Below, piece after piece: positions 33,152 to 41,539 of a DNA stretch of 64,000 bases (the first letter of the stretch is position 1; each line of letters starts with the position of its first letter). The translations under genes were made by a program, and so were the position numbers. The DNA lies in assembly GCF_019219075.1 (NCBI RefSeq), contig NZ_JAHUWJ010000014.1:1-64000 (forward strand), read 5' to 3'. The stretch comes from Chitinophaga sp. sic0106 (GTDB taxonomy: Bacteria > Bacteroidota > Bacteroidia > Chitinophagales > Chitinophagaceae). The notes under the pieces are model-generated. The model was not told where the DNA came from and made no database searches. It saw only the letters and a program-made list of their open reading frames with translations.

Positions 33152-34690
33152 ATGATTGTTAAAACCTATGGCAGCGCTATCCAGGGCGTACAAGCCAGCA
33201 CAATTACCATTGAGGTAAATGTTTCTTCAAGAGGCTCCAAATTTTTCATGGTAGGTTTACCTGATAACGCGATAAAGGAAAGTGAGCAGCGGATTACATC
33301 TGCGCTTCAACATATAGGTAAACAAATGCCACGTACACGTACCGTAGTAAATCTGGCACCGGCTGCTATACGGAAAACAGGTGCTGCTTATGATCTCCCT
33401 ATTGCCATAGGTATATTAGGCGCCTGCGGACAGATATCCGGTGATTCATTTGCATCCCACCTGATGATGGGTGAAATATCCCTTGATGGCAAACTATTGC
33501 CTGTGAAAGGTGCTTTATCTATGGCGCTACAGGCTAGAACGGAAGGCTTCACAGGTATCATCCTTCCCTTGGATAACGCGGCAGAAGCTGCGCTGGTAGA
33601 AGATGTTGCCGTTTATGGTGCCACGCATATCAGCGAGGTTATTAATCACTTTCGGGGTAGCACCCTGCTTAACCCTACTACAGCAGGCAGAGGAAATTGG
33701 TTACTCCAGCAGCCGGTATCCTACGATTTCGATTTCAGTGAGGTGAAGGGCCAGCAACACATCAAGCGGGCGCTGGAAATTGCGGCCGCCGGCGGGCATA
33801 ATGCTGTGTTGATAGGTCCGCCCGGGGCGGGAAAAACCATGCTGGCCAAGCGTTTCCCGTCGATACTACCTCCGTTGCCGCTGGAGGAGGCGCTGGAAAC
33901 AACCATGATCTATTCGGTAGCAGGTAAAACGGCAGCACATACTTCGCTGATAGTACAGCGGCCATTCAGAGCGCCGCACCATGGCATCAGCGATGTGGCA
34001 CTGGTAGGCGGAGGCAGCACCATACAGCCAGGAGAAATTTCCCTGGCACATAACGGAGTGTTGTTTCTGGATGAATTGCCTGAATTCAGGCGTTCGGTGC
34101 TGGAAGTACTGCGACAACCAATGGAAGAAGGCAGTGTAACGATTGCGAGGGCAAGGCAGGCCATTACCTTCCCGGCTAATTTTATGCTGTTGGCGTCTAT
34201 GAACCCTTGTCCCTGCGGGTACTTCAATCATCCGGAGAAAAAGTGCAGCTGTGCACCCGGCATGGTGTATAAATATCTCAATAAAATTTCGGGGCCGCTG
34301 ATGGACAGAATAGACCTGCATGTGGAAGTAACACCGGTAACCTACACCGCCCTTACTGAATCCACTCCTGCGGAGAGCAGCCACGTAATACGGCAGCGGG
34401 TAATTGCTGCCAGGGCATTGCAAAAAGAGCGCTTTGGGGACCATGGTGTGAGTAGCAATGCGCGGATGACCGCCAAAATGATGCATACCTATTGCCATAC
34501 CGACGCGGAAAGCCAGCAGCTGCTGCGAAATGCGATGAAGCGCCTGCAATTATCCGCACGCGCATTTGACCGGATTATGAAGGTAAGCCGCACTATTGCA
34601 GACCTCGACAATAGCGAGCGGATTACTGCCCGGCATATGGCGGAGGCCATCCAATACCGCAGTCTGGACAGGCAATCGTGGGGGTGTTAG
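33152..34690 (+). CDS. YifB/ComM-family Mg-chelatase-like AAA+ ATPase
   Basis: Homologue of ComM, a hexameric helicase that promotes branch migration during natural transformation. The start at 33152 (MIVKTYGSAIQGVQA) gives 512 residues; the ORF extends upstream through the double hairpin only by chance. The N-terminal Lon-protease-like domain (about 1-170) is followed by the AAA+ domain with GPPGAGKTM, FLDELPEF and SMNPCPCGY. A Cys cluster (CPCGYFNHPEKKCSC) and the C-terminal Mg-chelatase helices with SARAFDRI complete the family pattern. Whether this organism is competent is not shown here. Confidence 0.93.
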   Translation: MIVKTYGSAIQGVQASTITIEVNVSSRGSKFFMVGLPDNAIKESEQRITSALQHIGKQMPRTRTVVNLAPAAIRKTGAAYDLPIAIGILGACGQISGDSFASHLMMGEISLDGKLLPVKGALSMALQARTEGFTGIILPLDNAAEAALVEDVAVYGATHISEVINHFRGSTLLNPTTAGRGNWLLQQPVSYDFDFSEVKGQQHIKRALEIAAAGGHNAVLIGPPGAGKTMLAKRFPSILPPLPLEEALETTMIYSVAGKTAAHTSLIVQRPFRAPHHGISDVALVGGGSTIQPGEISLAHNGVLFLDELPEFRRSVLEVLRQPMEEGSVTIARARQAITFPANFMLLASMNPCPCGYFNHPEKKCSCAPGMVYKYLNKISGPLMDRIDLHVEVTPVTYTALTESTPAESSHVIRQRVIAARALQKERFGDHGVSSNARMTAKMMHTYCHTDAESQQLLRNAMKRLQLSARAFDRIMKVSRTIADLDNSERITARHMAEAIQYRSLDRQSWGC

Positions 34691-34744
34691 GCGAGGGTTA
34701 ATATTACATCTGTTTTCCCTGATAGCACCGGCAGGTAATACAGA

Positions 34745-36874
34745 TTAAGCCACTGTTTCTGTTTTCCGGTATTCATCGCTGAGCTTTTTCTGCACTTCAG
34801 GTGGTACCGGGGCGTAGTCTGCGAAGTTGGACCGGAGCTTGGCTTTTCCTTGAGTAACGTTGCGCAGGGCGGCAAACAGCTTATCCAGCTCTGCCTGCGG
34901 CGTGCGTGCTTTGATCACCTGGTACCCGTTTTGTGTATCCATGCCCGTTATGATGCTTCGGCGGCTCTGTAATTCACTCATTACATCGCCCATCATGAAA
35001 TCGGGCGCGGTGGCTTCGAGGTCAAACACCGGCTCCAGCAGCTGTGGTGCCGCCTGGTGGAAAGCATCTCTGAAAGCCATCATTCCGGCGATTTTAAAGG
35101 AGATATCGTTGCTGTCGACCGGGTGCATTTTACCATCGTATACGCTTACACGAATATCGCGGACATACGATCCGGTGAGTGGCCCTTCCTGCATTTTTTC
35201 CATGATGCCTTTGAGGATGGAAGGCAGGAAGCGTGCATCTATGGCGCCGCCTACGATGCAGTTGTTGAATACGAGCTTCCCTCCCCATGAGAGCGGGATC
35301 TCTTCTGTGTCGCGCACGGGGTATTCCTTCAGCGGGGGCATCCCTTCGAACCAGGGTTCTATTTTGATATATACTTCCCCAAACTGGCCGGCGCCACCGG
35401 ATTGTTTTTTATGCCGGTAAGATGCCAGTGCAGGTTTCTGGATGGTTTCGCGGTAAGGAATTTTTGCCGGCTGGAAGTCGACCTGCATCTTGTAAATATT
35501 TTCGAGCCGCCATTTGGTCACGAGGAGGTGGAGGTCGCCCTGGCCATGGAGGATTACCTGTTTGAGTTCGCGGTTGAACTCAACTTCAAGAGTGGGATCT
35601 TCCATATGTATTTCGGCGAGTACCTCGCTAAGTTTTTCGTCGTCTGCTTTGTTCTTAGCTTCGATGGCGACACGCACTTTAGGTGCGGGGAAGTCGATAG
35701 GGGTTATTTGTCCCGGGAAGTTTTTATCACAGAGGGTATGATTGGTGAGCGTATTTTTCAGTTTGAGTGTACAGCCGATATCGCCGGCGCGGAGTTTATC
35801 CACATTATTGCGGTTTTTACCGTCGGCGATAAAGAGCTGGCTGATTCGTTCGGTGGTATTTCCTTTTTCGTTGATGAGTTCCATGCCTGGTTTGATTTCG
35901 CCGGACATCACTTTGAAGAAGGTGAGTCGCCCTACATGTGGCTCCTGCAGGGTTTTAAACACGAAGAGGCAGGCGGGGCCGGCGGGGTCGCAGGGGATGG
36001 AGGTCCCATCTTCAGTGGTTTCGGGGGGCATATCAATGGCGGAGGGGGCTACATTATCGATGAAGCCCATGAGTCGCCCGCTGCCCATATCATTTTTTGC
36101 GGATAGGCAAAAAACTGGGAATACCTGGTGTTTGAGCATGCCTATTTTGAGGCCTTCGCGGAGTTCATCTTCGTCGAGGTTACCTTTTTCGAAGTATTGT
36201 TCCATGAGGGTATCATCGTTTTCTGCGGCTTTTTCAACGAGTTCGTTGTGGAGTTTGCTGGCTTGTTCCAGTTCGTTATCGGGGATGGGGAGTTTTTCGG
36301 GTTTTCCACCGTTTTGAGGGAAACGGTACAGGGTCATTTTGAGGAGATCGATGATGGCATTGAATCCGGGGCCTTGATTTACGGGGTATTGCATGATGGT
36401 GACTGCGCTTCCCAGGACCTGCCGTGCCTCCTCCACGGTCTTGGTAAAATTGGCCTGTTCTGTATCTAACTGATTGACTGCCAATATTGTGGGTTTTCGG
36501 TATTTATCCACATAGTCCCATATGAGTTCGGTGCCTATTTCTACTCCATACTGTGCGTTGAGCAATAATACGGCAGTGTCGCAAACGCGGATGGAGGATA
36601 TGACTTCGCCGATAAAGTCTTCCAGGCCTGGGGTATCGATTACATTGATTTTGTAATCGCGCCATTCCGTGTGCATGGAGGTGGCGTAAACGGAGTTCCC
36701 ACGTTCGTATTCGATTTCGTGGTAATCAGAAACCGTATTCTTTTCCTCTACTGTACCGCGTTTAGAGACGATGCCTGCTTCAAACAGCATTGTTTCGGAA
36801 AGGGTGGTTTTTCCACTCTTGGCAGCGCCTAACAGTACGATGTTTTTGATGTGTTTTTCATCATACGTTTTCAT
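34745..36874 (-). CDS. EF-G-like translational GTPase with an altered G3 motif
   Basis: 709-residue protein with all EF-G domains. G1 is GAAKSGKT (16-23), and G4 reads NQLD (134-137) instead of NKxD. The G3 motif is DTPGL (80-84), where the catalytic His of EF-G is Leu84, which predicts slow or altered GTP hydrolysis. Domain II, III, IV (SGGAGQFGEVYIKIEPW) and V (YQVIKARTPQAE) follow. It corresponds to the group of EF-G-like proteins often annotated as elongation factor G-like or FusA2, distinct from the main EF-G encoded with rpsL/rpsG. Its cellular role (ribosome recycling, stress translation or other) cannot be decided from sequence. Confidence 0.87.
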   Translation of the reverse strand: MKTYDEKHIKNIVLLGAAKSGKTTLSETMLFEAGIVSKRGTVEEKNTVSDYHEIEYERGNSVYATSMHTEWRDYKINVIDTPGLEDFIGEVISSIRVCDTAVLLLNAQYGVEIGTELIWDYVDKYRKPTILAVNQLDTEQANFTKTVEEARQVLGSAVTIMQYPVNQGPGFNAIIDLLKMTLYRFPQNGGKPEKLPIPDNELEQASKLHNELVEKAAENDDTLMEQYFEKGNLDEDELREGLKIGMLKHQVFPVFCLSAKNDMGSGRLMGFIDNVAPSAIDMPPETTEDGTSIPCDPAGPACLFVFKTLQEPHVGRLTFFKVMSGEIKPGMELINEKGNTTERISQLFIADGKNRNNVDKLRAGDIGCTLKLKNTLTNHTLCDKNFPGQITPIDFPAPKVRVAIEAKNKADDEKLSEVLAEIHMEDPTLEVEFNRELKQVILHGQGDLHLLVTKWRLENIYKMQVDFQPAKIPYRETIQKPALASYRHKKQSGGAGQFGEVYIKIEPWFEGMPPLKEYPVRDTEEIPLSWGGKLVFNNCIVGGAIDARFLPSILKGIMEKMQEGPLTGSYVRDIRVSVYDGKMHPVDSNDISFKIAGMMAFRDAFHQAAPQLLEPVFDLEATAPDFMMGDVMSELQSRRSIITGMDTQNGYQVIKARTPQAELDKLFAALRNVTQGKAKLRSNFADYAPVPPEVQKKLSDEYRKTETVA

Positions 36875-36962
36875 ATGTGGAGATTTATGAGCTTATAAAG
36901 AACTTCTATATTAAGTTAGTCATTTTTGAGCAGAACGAAACCTACTGTGTTATAACATATAG

Positions 36963-36970
36963 TACCTTTG
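36963..36970 (+). promoter_or_regulatory. Promoter -7 box of the ABC exporter gene
   Basis: TACCTTTG, an exact TAnnTTTG match, 45 nt before the ATG at 37016. The -33 element is not convincing. Confidence 0.55.
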
Positions 36971-37015
36971 TAACTTCGAAACATTTCGATATATAAATGA
37001 TAAGGAAACAGGAAT

Positions 37016-38803
37016 ATGAAACTACTACTACAATATTTGAGCAAATACAAATGGCTTTGCTTCTGGGCAATGTTGCTGGCGACGGTGAACCAGCTCTTTT
37101 CGCTGATGGACCCTTATATCTTTGGTCGCATCATTGACAAGTTTGCCTCCCATCCTAAAAGTACAACAGCTGATGGCAGTATATTCCGCAGCGAAAACGG
37201 TTATATCACCGGTGTGATATTATTGCTGCTGGCGTCTATTGGGGTGGCTATGGTATCCAGGATTGCGAAGGCATTTCAGGATTATTTCGTAAATGTGATT
37301 GTACAGAAATTTGGGGCGCAGGTATATACGGATGGATTGAAGCATTCCCTTCGCCTGCCCTACCAGCAGTTTGAGGACCAGCGTAGCGGGGAAACGTTAG
37401 CCATCTTACAAAAAGTAAGAACAGACTGCGAGAAATTCATTACTTCTTTTGTGAACGTGTTATTTGTTTCGCTGATAGGGGTCATCTTCGTGATCATTTA
37501 TGCGGCCTATGTACATTGGACGCTGCCATTTGTTTACCTGATAGGCAGTGTTTTGCTGGGTATTCTGATGAATATATTGAGTAAGAAGATAAAGGTGATC
37601 CAGCGCACCATTGTAAAGGAAACCACTGCGCTGGCGGGCAGCACTACCGAATCGCTCCGCAACATTGAACTCGTAAAGAGTTTGGGCTTAACCAATCAGG
37701 AGATCCGGCGTTTGAACAGCACTACGCTGAAGATTTTGATGCTGGAGTTGAAGAAGGTAAGAAGCATCCGCAGCATCAGCTTTGTGCAGGGTACGTTTGT
37801 GAACCTGATGCGTTCAGCGATACTTTTCCTGCTGCTGTTCTACATCTACCGTGATATTGTAAGTATTGGTCAGCTGATGTCATTGCAGCTGTACTCGTTC
37901 TTTATTTTCGGGCCGCTGCAGGAGTTAGGTAATATCATCCTTAATTACAGGGAGGCGCAGGTATCTCTCCAAAACTTCCAGCAGATATTGGATACGCCGG
38001 TAGAAGAAATGCCGGCTAACCCGGTAAACATAACTCATATCGACGAGCTGCAGTTCCGTGAAGTGGGCTTCCAGCATCTGAGTGCGCAAACCAAGGCGCT
38101 GGATAAGGTTAGTTTCAATGCTAAACTGGGAGAAACTATTGCGTTTGTGGGTCCGTCGGGGTCTGGTAAAACCACGTTGGTTAAGCTGCTGGTGGGCTTG
38201 TATAAGCCTAACGAGGGGCATATTTTGTATAACGGCGTAGAGGCGAACGAGGTAGATATGGAGGCGCTGCGGCACCAGGTGGGCTTTGTGACCCAGGATA
38301 CGCAGCTATTTGCGGGTACGATCAAGGAAAACCTGTTGTTTGTGAACCCGGGGGCAAGTGATGCCGAGGTGATGGATGCGCTGGATAAGGCTTCCTGCTA
38401 TTCTTTGCTGGCCAGAGCCGATAAAGGGCTGGAAACAGTTATTGGGGAGGGTGGTATAAAAATTTCCGGTGGGGAGAAGCAAAGGCTGTCTATAGCCCGG
38501 GCGCTGCTGCGCCGGCCACGCCTGATGGTATTTGATGAGGCTACTTCGGCGCTGGACTCAATTACAGAGGAGGAAATCACCAGGACGGTACGGGATATCA
38601 CCGCTACCCGACAGCATATAACGGTGATGATTGCACACCGTTTGTCGACCATCATGCATGCCGACCGGATATTTGTGCTGGAAAAAGGACGGATTGTTGA
38701 AACCGGACGCCATGCAGATTTGTTGGAGGAGAAGGGGTTGTATTATGCGATGTGGCGGCAGCAAATTGGAGAAAGGAAGTTTGAAACAGAAGTAATTAGT
38801 TAA
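37016..38803 (+). CDS. ABC exporter, fused membrane and ATP-binding domains
   Basis: Half-size type IV ABC exporter of 595 residues that would dimerise. Six transmembrane helices occupy about residues 1-320 (first near 14-30). The ATPase domain has Walker A GPSGSGKTT (near 378), Q-loop GFVTQDTQLF, the signature SGGEKQRLS, Walker B LMVFDEATSALD and the switch His in IAHRLST. It is most similar in style to lipid or multidrug exporters (MsbA-like). No dedicated substrate genes lie near. The next gene starts 9 bp later and may be cotranscribed, although it has its own promoter-like box. Confidence 0.93.
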   Translation: MKLLLQYLSKYKWLCFWAMLLATVNQLFSLMDPYIFGRIIDKFASHPKSTTADGSIFRSENGYITGVILLLLASIGVAMVSRIAKAFQDYFVNVIVQKFGAQVYTDGLKHSLRLPYQQFEDQRSGETLAILQKVRTDCEKFITSFVNVLFVSLIGVIFVIIYAAYVHWTLPFVYLIGSVLLGILMNILSKKIKVIQRTIVKETTALAGSTTESLRNIELVKSLGLTNQEIRRLNSTTLKILMLELKKVRSIRSISFVQGTFVNLMRSAILFLLLFYIYRDIVSIGQLMSLQLYSFFIFGPLQELGNIILNYREAQVSLQNFQQILDTPVEEMPANPVNITHIDELQFREVGFQHLSAQTKALDKVSFNAKLGETIAFVGPSGSGKTTLVKLLVGLYKPNEGHILYNGVEANEVDMEALRHQVGFVTQDTQLFAGTIKENLLFVNPGASDAEVMDALDKASCYSLLARADKGLETVIGEGGIKISGGEKQRLSIARALLRRPRLMVFDEATSALDSITEEEITRTVRDITATRQHITVMIAHRLSTIMHADRIFVLEKGRIVETGRHADLLEEKGLYYAMWRQQIGERKFETEVIS

Positions 38804-38808
38804 TTTTG
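38780..38808 (+). promoter_or_regulatory. Possible leaderless promoter of the DUF983 gene
   Basis: TTTG (38780-38783), 17 nt, TAATTTTG (38801-38808). The -7 box overlaps the end of the ABC gene and stops 4 nt before the ATG at 38813. Confidence 0.4.
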
Positions 38809-38812
38809 CGCC

Positions 38813-39253
38813 ATGAATACAAATCAGCTGCAACGCCCAAACTACCTCTGGAGCATGATTACCATGAAATGCCCCAGATGCAGGAAAGGGCCGATGTTTA
38901 AGGATCAGAACCCGTTTCATGTGAAGTTTTCGAAGATCTTCAATATGTATGAAAACTGTCCGGTATGCGGGCAGAAATATGAACTGGAAACTGGTTTCTG
39001 GTTTGGGACGGGCTATGTGAGTTATGCATTATCTGTGGCGTTTAGTGTATTTAACCTGATATGGTATGCGGTATTTTTCGGTATCAGCTGGCGGGATAAC
39101 AGTATTTTCATCTGGCTGGGTATAAACGGGGTGTTGCTGGTGTTATTACAACCTTGGCTGATGCGGCTTTCCCGGGCGATATACCTTTATTTCTTTGTTT
39201 ACTATGATGATGATACGGCAAAGTTGGAGAAATTTCATCGCCATAAAGATTAA
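38813..39253 (+). CDS. DUF983 zinc-ribbon membrane protein
   Basis: 146-residue protein of unknown function with a four-Cys ribbon (CPRC at 20-23, CPVC at 49-52) and the motif ELETGFWFGTGYVSY that marks DUF983. Two transmembrane helices follow, at about residues 68-88 and 95-117. It is found widely in Bacteroidota and Alphaproteobacteria. Nine bp behind the ABC exporter gene. A terminator hairpin follows at 39272-39300. Confidence 0.88.
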   Translation: MNTNQLQRPNYLWSMITMKCPRCRKGPMFKDQNPFHVKFSKIFNMYENCPVCGQKYELETGFWFGTGYVSYALSVAFSVFNLIWYAVFFGISWRDNSIFIWLGINGVLLVLLQPWLMRLSRAIYLYFFVYYDDDTAKLEKFHRHKD

Positions 39254-39261
39254 ACGTTGTT

Positions 39262-39302
39262 GAAGATATTTGGGGCTGTGAAAACAGCCCCTATCTTTTT
39301 CA
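39262..39302 (+). terminator. Terminator after the DUF983 gene
   Basis: GGGGCTGT (39272-39279) pairs with ACAGCCCC (39284-39291) around GAAA; outer bases pair further, and a T-run follows at 39295-39300. Confidence 0.8.
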
Positions 39303-39507
39303 ACCAAAATCTGAACCAATGGTGGTCAGAAGAATTTATAGAGGCAATAACTTCAAGCGTGTCTTTGGAAAATGTAGGTATTAAGTGCGGCAGGTTTGTT
39401 TCCTCTGATATACCTACCATGAAAATGCGGTGCTAAACTACGAAATCCACATTTATTTAAACAAATAAATGTATCAGTGGTGGAAGTTTCATTTTTACGG
39501 TCAAAAC

Positions 39508-39515
39508 TAAATTTG
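39508..39515 (+). promoter_or_regulatory. Promoter -7 box of the small lipoprotein gene
   Basis: TAAATTTG, an exact TAnnTTTG match, 27 nt before the ATG at 39543. Confidence 0.5.
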
Positions 39516-39542
39516 CGGCGTTCGTTTAAAATAAAAATATTG

Positions 39543-40007
39543 ATGAAAAGGATATGTTTTCTACTGGCGATCATTGGGTTTTGCAGCTGGGGCTGTAATA
39601 ACAGTCCTGAACAGGTGGCTGACGCAAAAGTGGTCGAAAGGGGCAGGAAGACGGTTCATCCACAAAAATTCAGGTTAAAATCCGGTAGTGCTGACGACTC
39701 AAATTCTGTTTATACGGCGGGCAATATATTTATCAAGGTGGCAAATGGACAGGATTCCATGCAAACTATTACGATCAGCAAGGAGCAGAAGCGGCTGATT
39801 AATTACATACGGAAGATCGACAGTTTGCCTTCCTACTATTTGTATACAAATGCCGGGGATACGATTATGGCGTTACTGGCGGGTACGAAGTTTACGGCCT
39901 ACCGCATATTGAATAACAAGGCGGTGTTGCTGGATCATTTTTTCACGAAGGGGTTGCCGGAGTTGGAATATAGGGATTCGGTGCCAGCGTTTATACATCA
40001 TAAATAA
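39543..40007 (+). CDS. Small lipoprotein of unknown function
   Basis: 154 residues when started at 39543 (MKRICFLLAIIGFCSWGC). An upstream start at 39477 would bury the signal peptide and overlap the promoter box, so it is rejected. The lipobox is CSWGC with Cys18 lipidated; Trp at -2 is unusual. The mature part (VERGRKTVHPQKFRLKSGS, then a strand-rich YLYTNAGDTIMALLAGTKFTAYRI) is not recognised. It stands alone, ending in a strong bidirectional terminator. Confidence 0.65.
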   Translation: MKRICFLLAIIGFCSWGCNNSPEQVADAKVVERGRKTVHPQKFRLKSGSADDSNSVYTAGNIFIKVANGQDSMQTITISKEQKRLINYIRKIDSLPSYYLYTNAGDTIMALLAGTKFTAYRILNNKAVLLDHFFTKGLPELEYRDSVPAFIHHK

Positions 40008-40040
40008 AAAAAGATCCGGGAATGTTCCCGGATCTTTTTT
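40008..40040. terminator. Bidirectional terminator between lipoprotein gene and susD
   Basis: A perfect 15-bp stem (40008-40022 with 40025-40039) with a 2-base centre, A-run and T-run on either side; it ends transcription of both convergent units. Confidence 0.88.
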
Positions 40041-40060
40041 TATTTATGATGTAAGGGCGA

Positions 40061-41500
40061 TTACTTGTAACCGTCGTTTTGAACCATCAATCTGTTGGCA
40101 TTCATTTCAGTTTGTGGAATTGGCAGCGTGAAACGGAAATTACCAGCGGCCAGTTTCTGACCAGCGGCATTTGGTGCATCTGCTGCATCTCTATCTACTC
40201 CCAAACCTCTCCTTTTCAGATCCCAGTAGCGGTGACCTTCATAAGCCAGCTCTTTAAAGCGCTCGCTCATAATAGCGGCGATAGCCTGGTCTTTACCCGC
40301 GAGGGTTACATTAGTATAACCAGTGATACGGGCTGCGCGCAGGTCATTCAGATCGCTTTCAGCACTATTGGCACCGGAAACTTTGTTCAGTTCTGCGCGT
40401 GCTTCTGCACGGATCAGGTACATTTCACCTGTACGGAAAACTTTAGCGTTGTTAACGTTTTCGTTGCCCGTTGCATAGGCTGAACCTGCATATTTTTTAA
40501 TCAGGTTGGATGGGCGGCCAGCATCTGACAGCAATTTTTCATTGGTCAGGTAGGCATTGAAACGCACATCATTTGTCTGATCAAATGAGCCAAACAGCTT
40601 ACCGGAAGCAACCCAGCTAATCTGACCAATATTAATCACACCACCAGGAGCGGTAGATACACCACGCCAGAGGCTACCCAGGCGATCCAATGCTGTAGTA
40701 CGTACAATTCTGTAAGACACTTCGGCGGTGTTAGCATCTGTCCATATACCAGGGAATTCAGCTTTTGTAGCCAATGGCAACAGGCTGATATATTCAGTAG
40801 CATATGCTTCTGCATTAGCCCAGTCTTTCATATAAAGGGCAACACGGGCTTGCATACCGCTAACAGTAGCGCGGTTGATGCGGTTTCTGTCATCCAGGTT
40901 ATTAGGTACCAGAGATTTAGCCGCTGCCAGATCAGCAGTTAATTTCTTGAAATATTCTTCCATTGGAATACGGGCCTGTGGGGACAGGGAAGTTTTTTCC
41001 ATATAAGCCATTCCCAGTTTACCGGTACCGTAGTTATCGCAATAGTATCTGAAGAGTTCAAAATGTGACCATGCACGTAAGAAGAGACATTCTCCCTGTA
41101 GTTTGAGTCGCAATGCGCCATCACTAACCTTTAAAGAGTCAGCTTTAGGCAATGCGGCTAATACACGGTTTACCCTATCGGCAATGACACCATTGCTGGT
41201 GAGTGCGGTAAAGTTATCTCTGATTACTACATCCGCAGTGCTGAATTGCCATTCATGAACGGTGGCTGAATTATAAAACTCAGCAACTTTTACCTCATCA
41301 GCCAGTACTGCATTAAAGAGGATATCCATGTTGGTAGAAAGAGCGGAATAGGCTCCAATTACACCAGCTTCACAGTTATCCACAGTTTTCAGTGCGATAT
41401 CACCGCCAATAATATCAGTCTCCTTAATATCAATTACTTTTTTGCAGCTAAAAGATGCGCCAAGAAGCAGTGATACACAAATTATATTTCTCAGTTTCAT
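40061..41500 (-). CDS. SusD/RagB-family nutrient-binding outer-membrane lipoprotein
   Basis: Surface lipoprotein of 479 residues that closes over its SusC partner to capture glycan or other nutrients. The signal peptide ends SFSC, with Cys19 lipidated. TPR-like helices occupy the middle (ECLFLRAWSHFELFRYY is the family hallmark), and the C-terminal block GEMYLIRAEARAEL, ERFKELAYEGHRYWDLKRRG is typical. It is transcribed after susC with a 39-bp gap. No glycoside hydrolase, protease or regulator flanks the pair, so its ligand is unknown. Confidence 0.93.
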   Translation of the reverse strand: MKLRNIICVSLLLGASFSCKKVIDIKETDIIGGDIALKTVDNCEAGVIGAYSALSTNMDILFNAVLADEVKVAEFYNSATVHEWQFSTADVVIRDNFTALTSNGVIADRVNRVLAALPKADSLKVSDGALRLKLQGECLFLRAWSHFELFRYYCDNYGTGKLGMAYMEKTSLSPQARIPMEEYFKKLTADLAAAKSLVPNNLDDRNRINRATVSGMQARVALYMKDWANAEAYATEYISLLPLATKAEFPGIWTDANTAEVSYRIVRTTALDRLGSLWRGVSTAPGGVINIGQISWVASGKLFGSFDQTNDVRFNAYLTNEKLLSDAGRPSNLIKKYAGSAYATGNENVNNAKVFRTGEMYLIRAEARAELNKVSGANSAESDLNDLRAARITGYTNVTLAGKDQAIAAIMSERFKELAYEGHRYWDLKRRGLGVDRDAADAPNAAGQKLAAGNFRFTLPIPQTEMNANRLMVQNDGYK

Positions 41501-41539
41501 TGTAAGTCAGTTTAAATGGAAAGATTACAGTCCTTAGGA

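Noticed and set aside
33866..34549. 227-codon ORF opposite the ComM-like gene.
   Set aside because: Antisense to conserved AAA+ motifs; no independent support.
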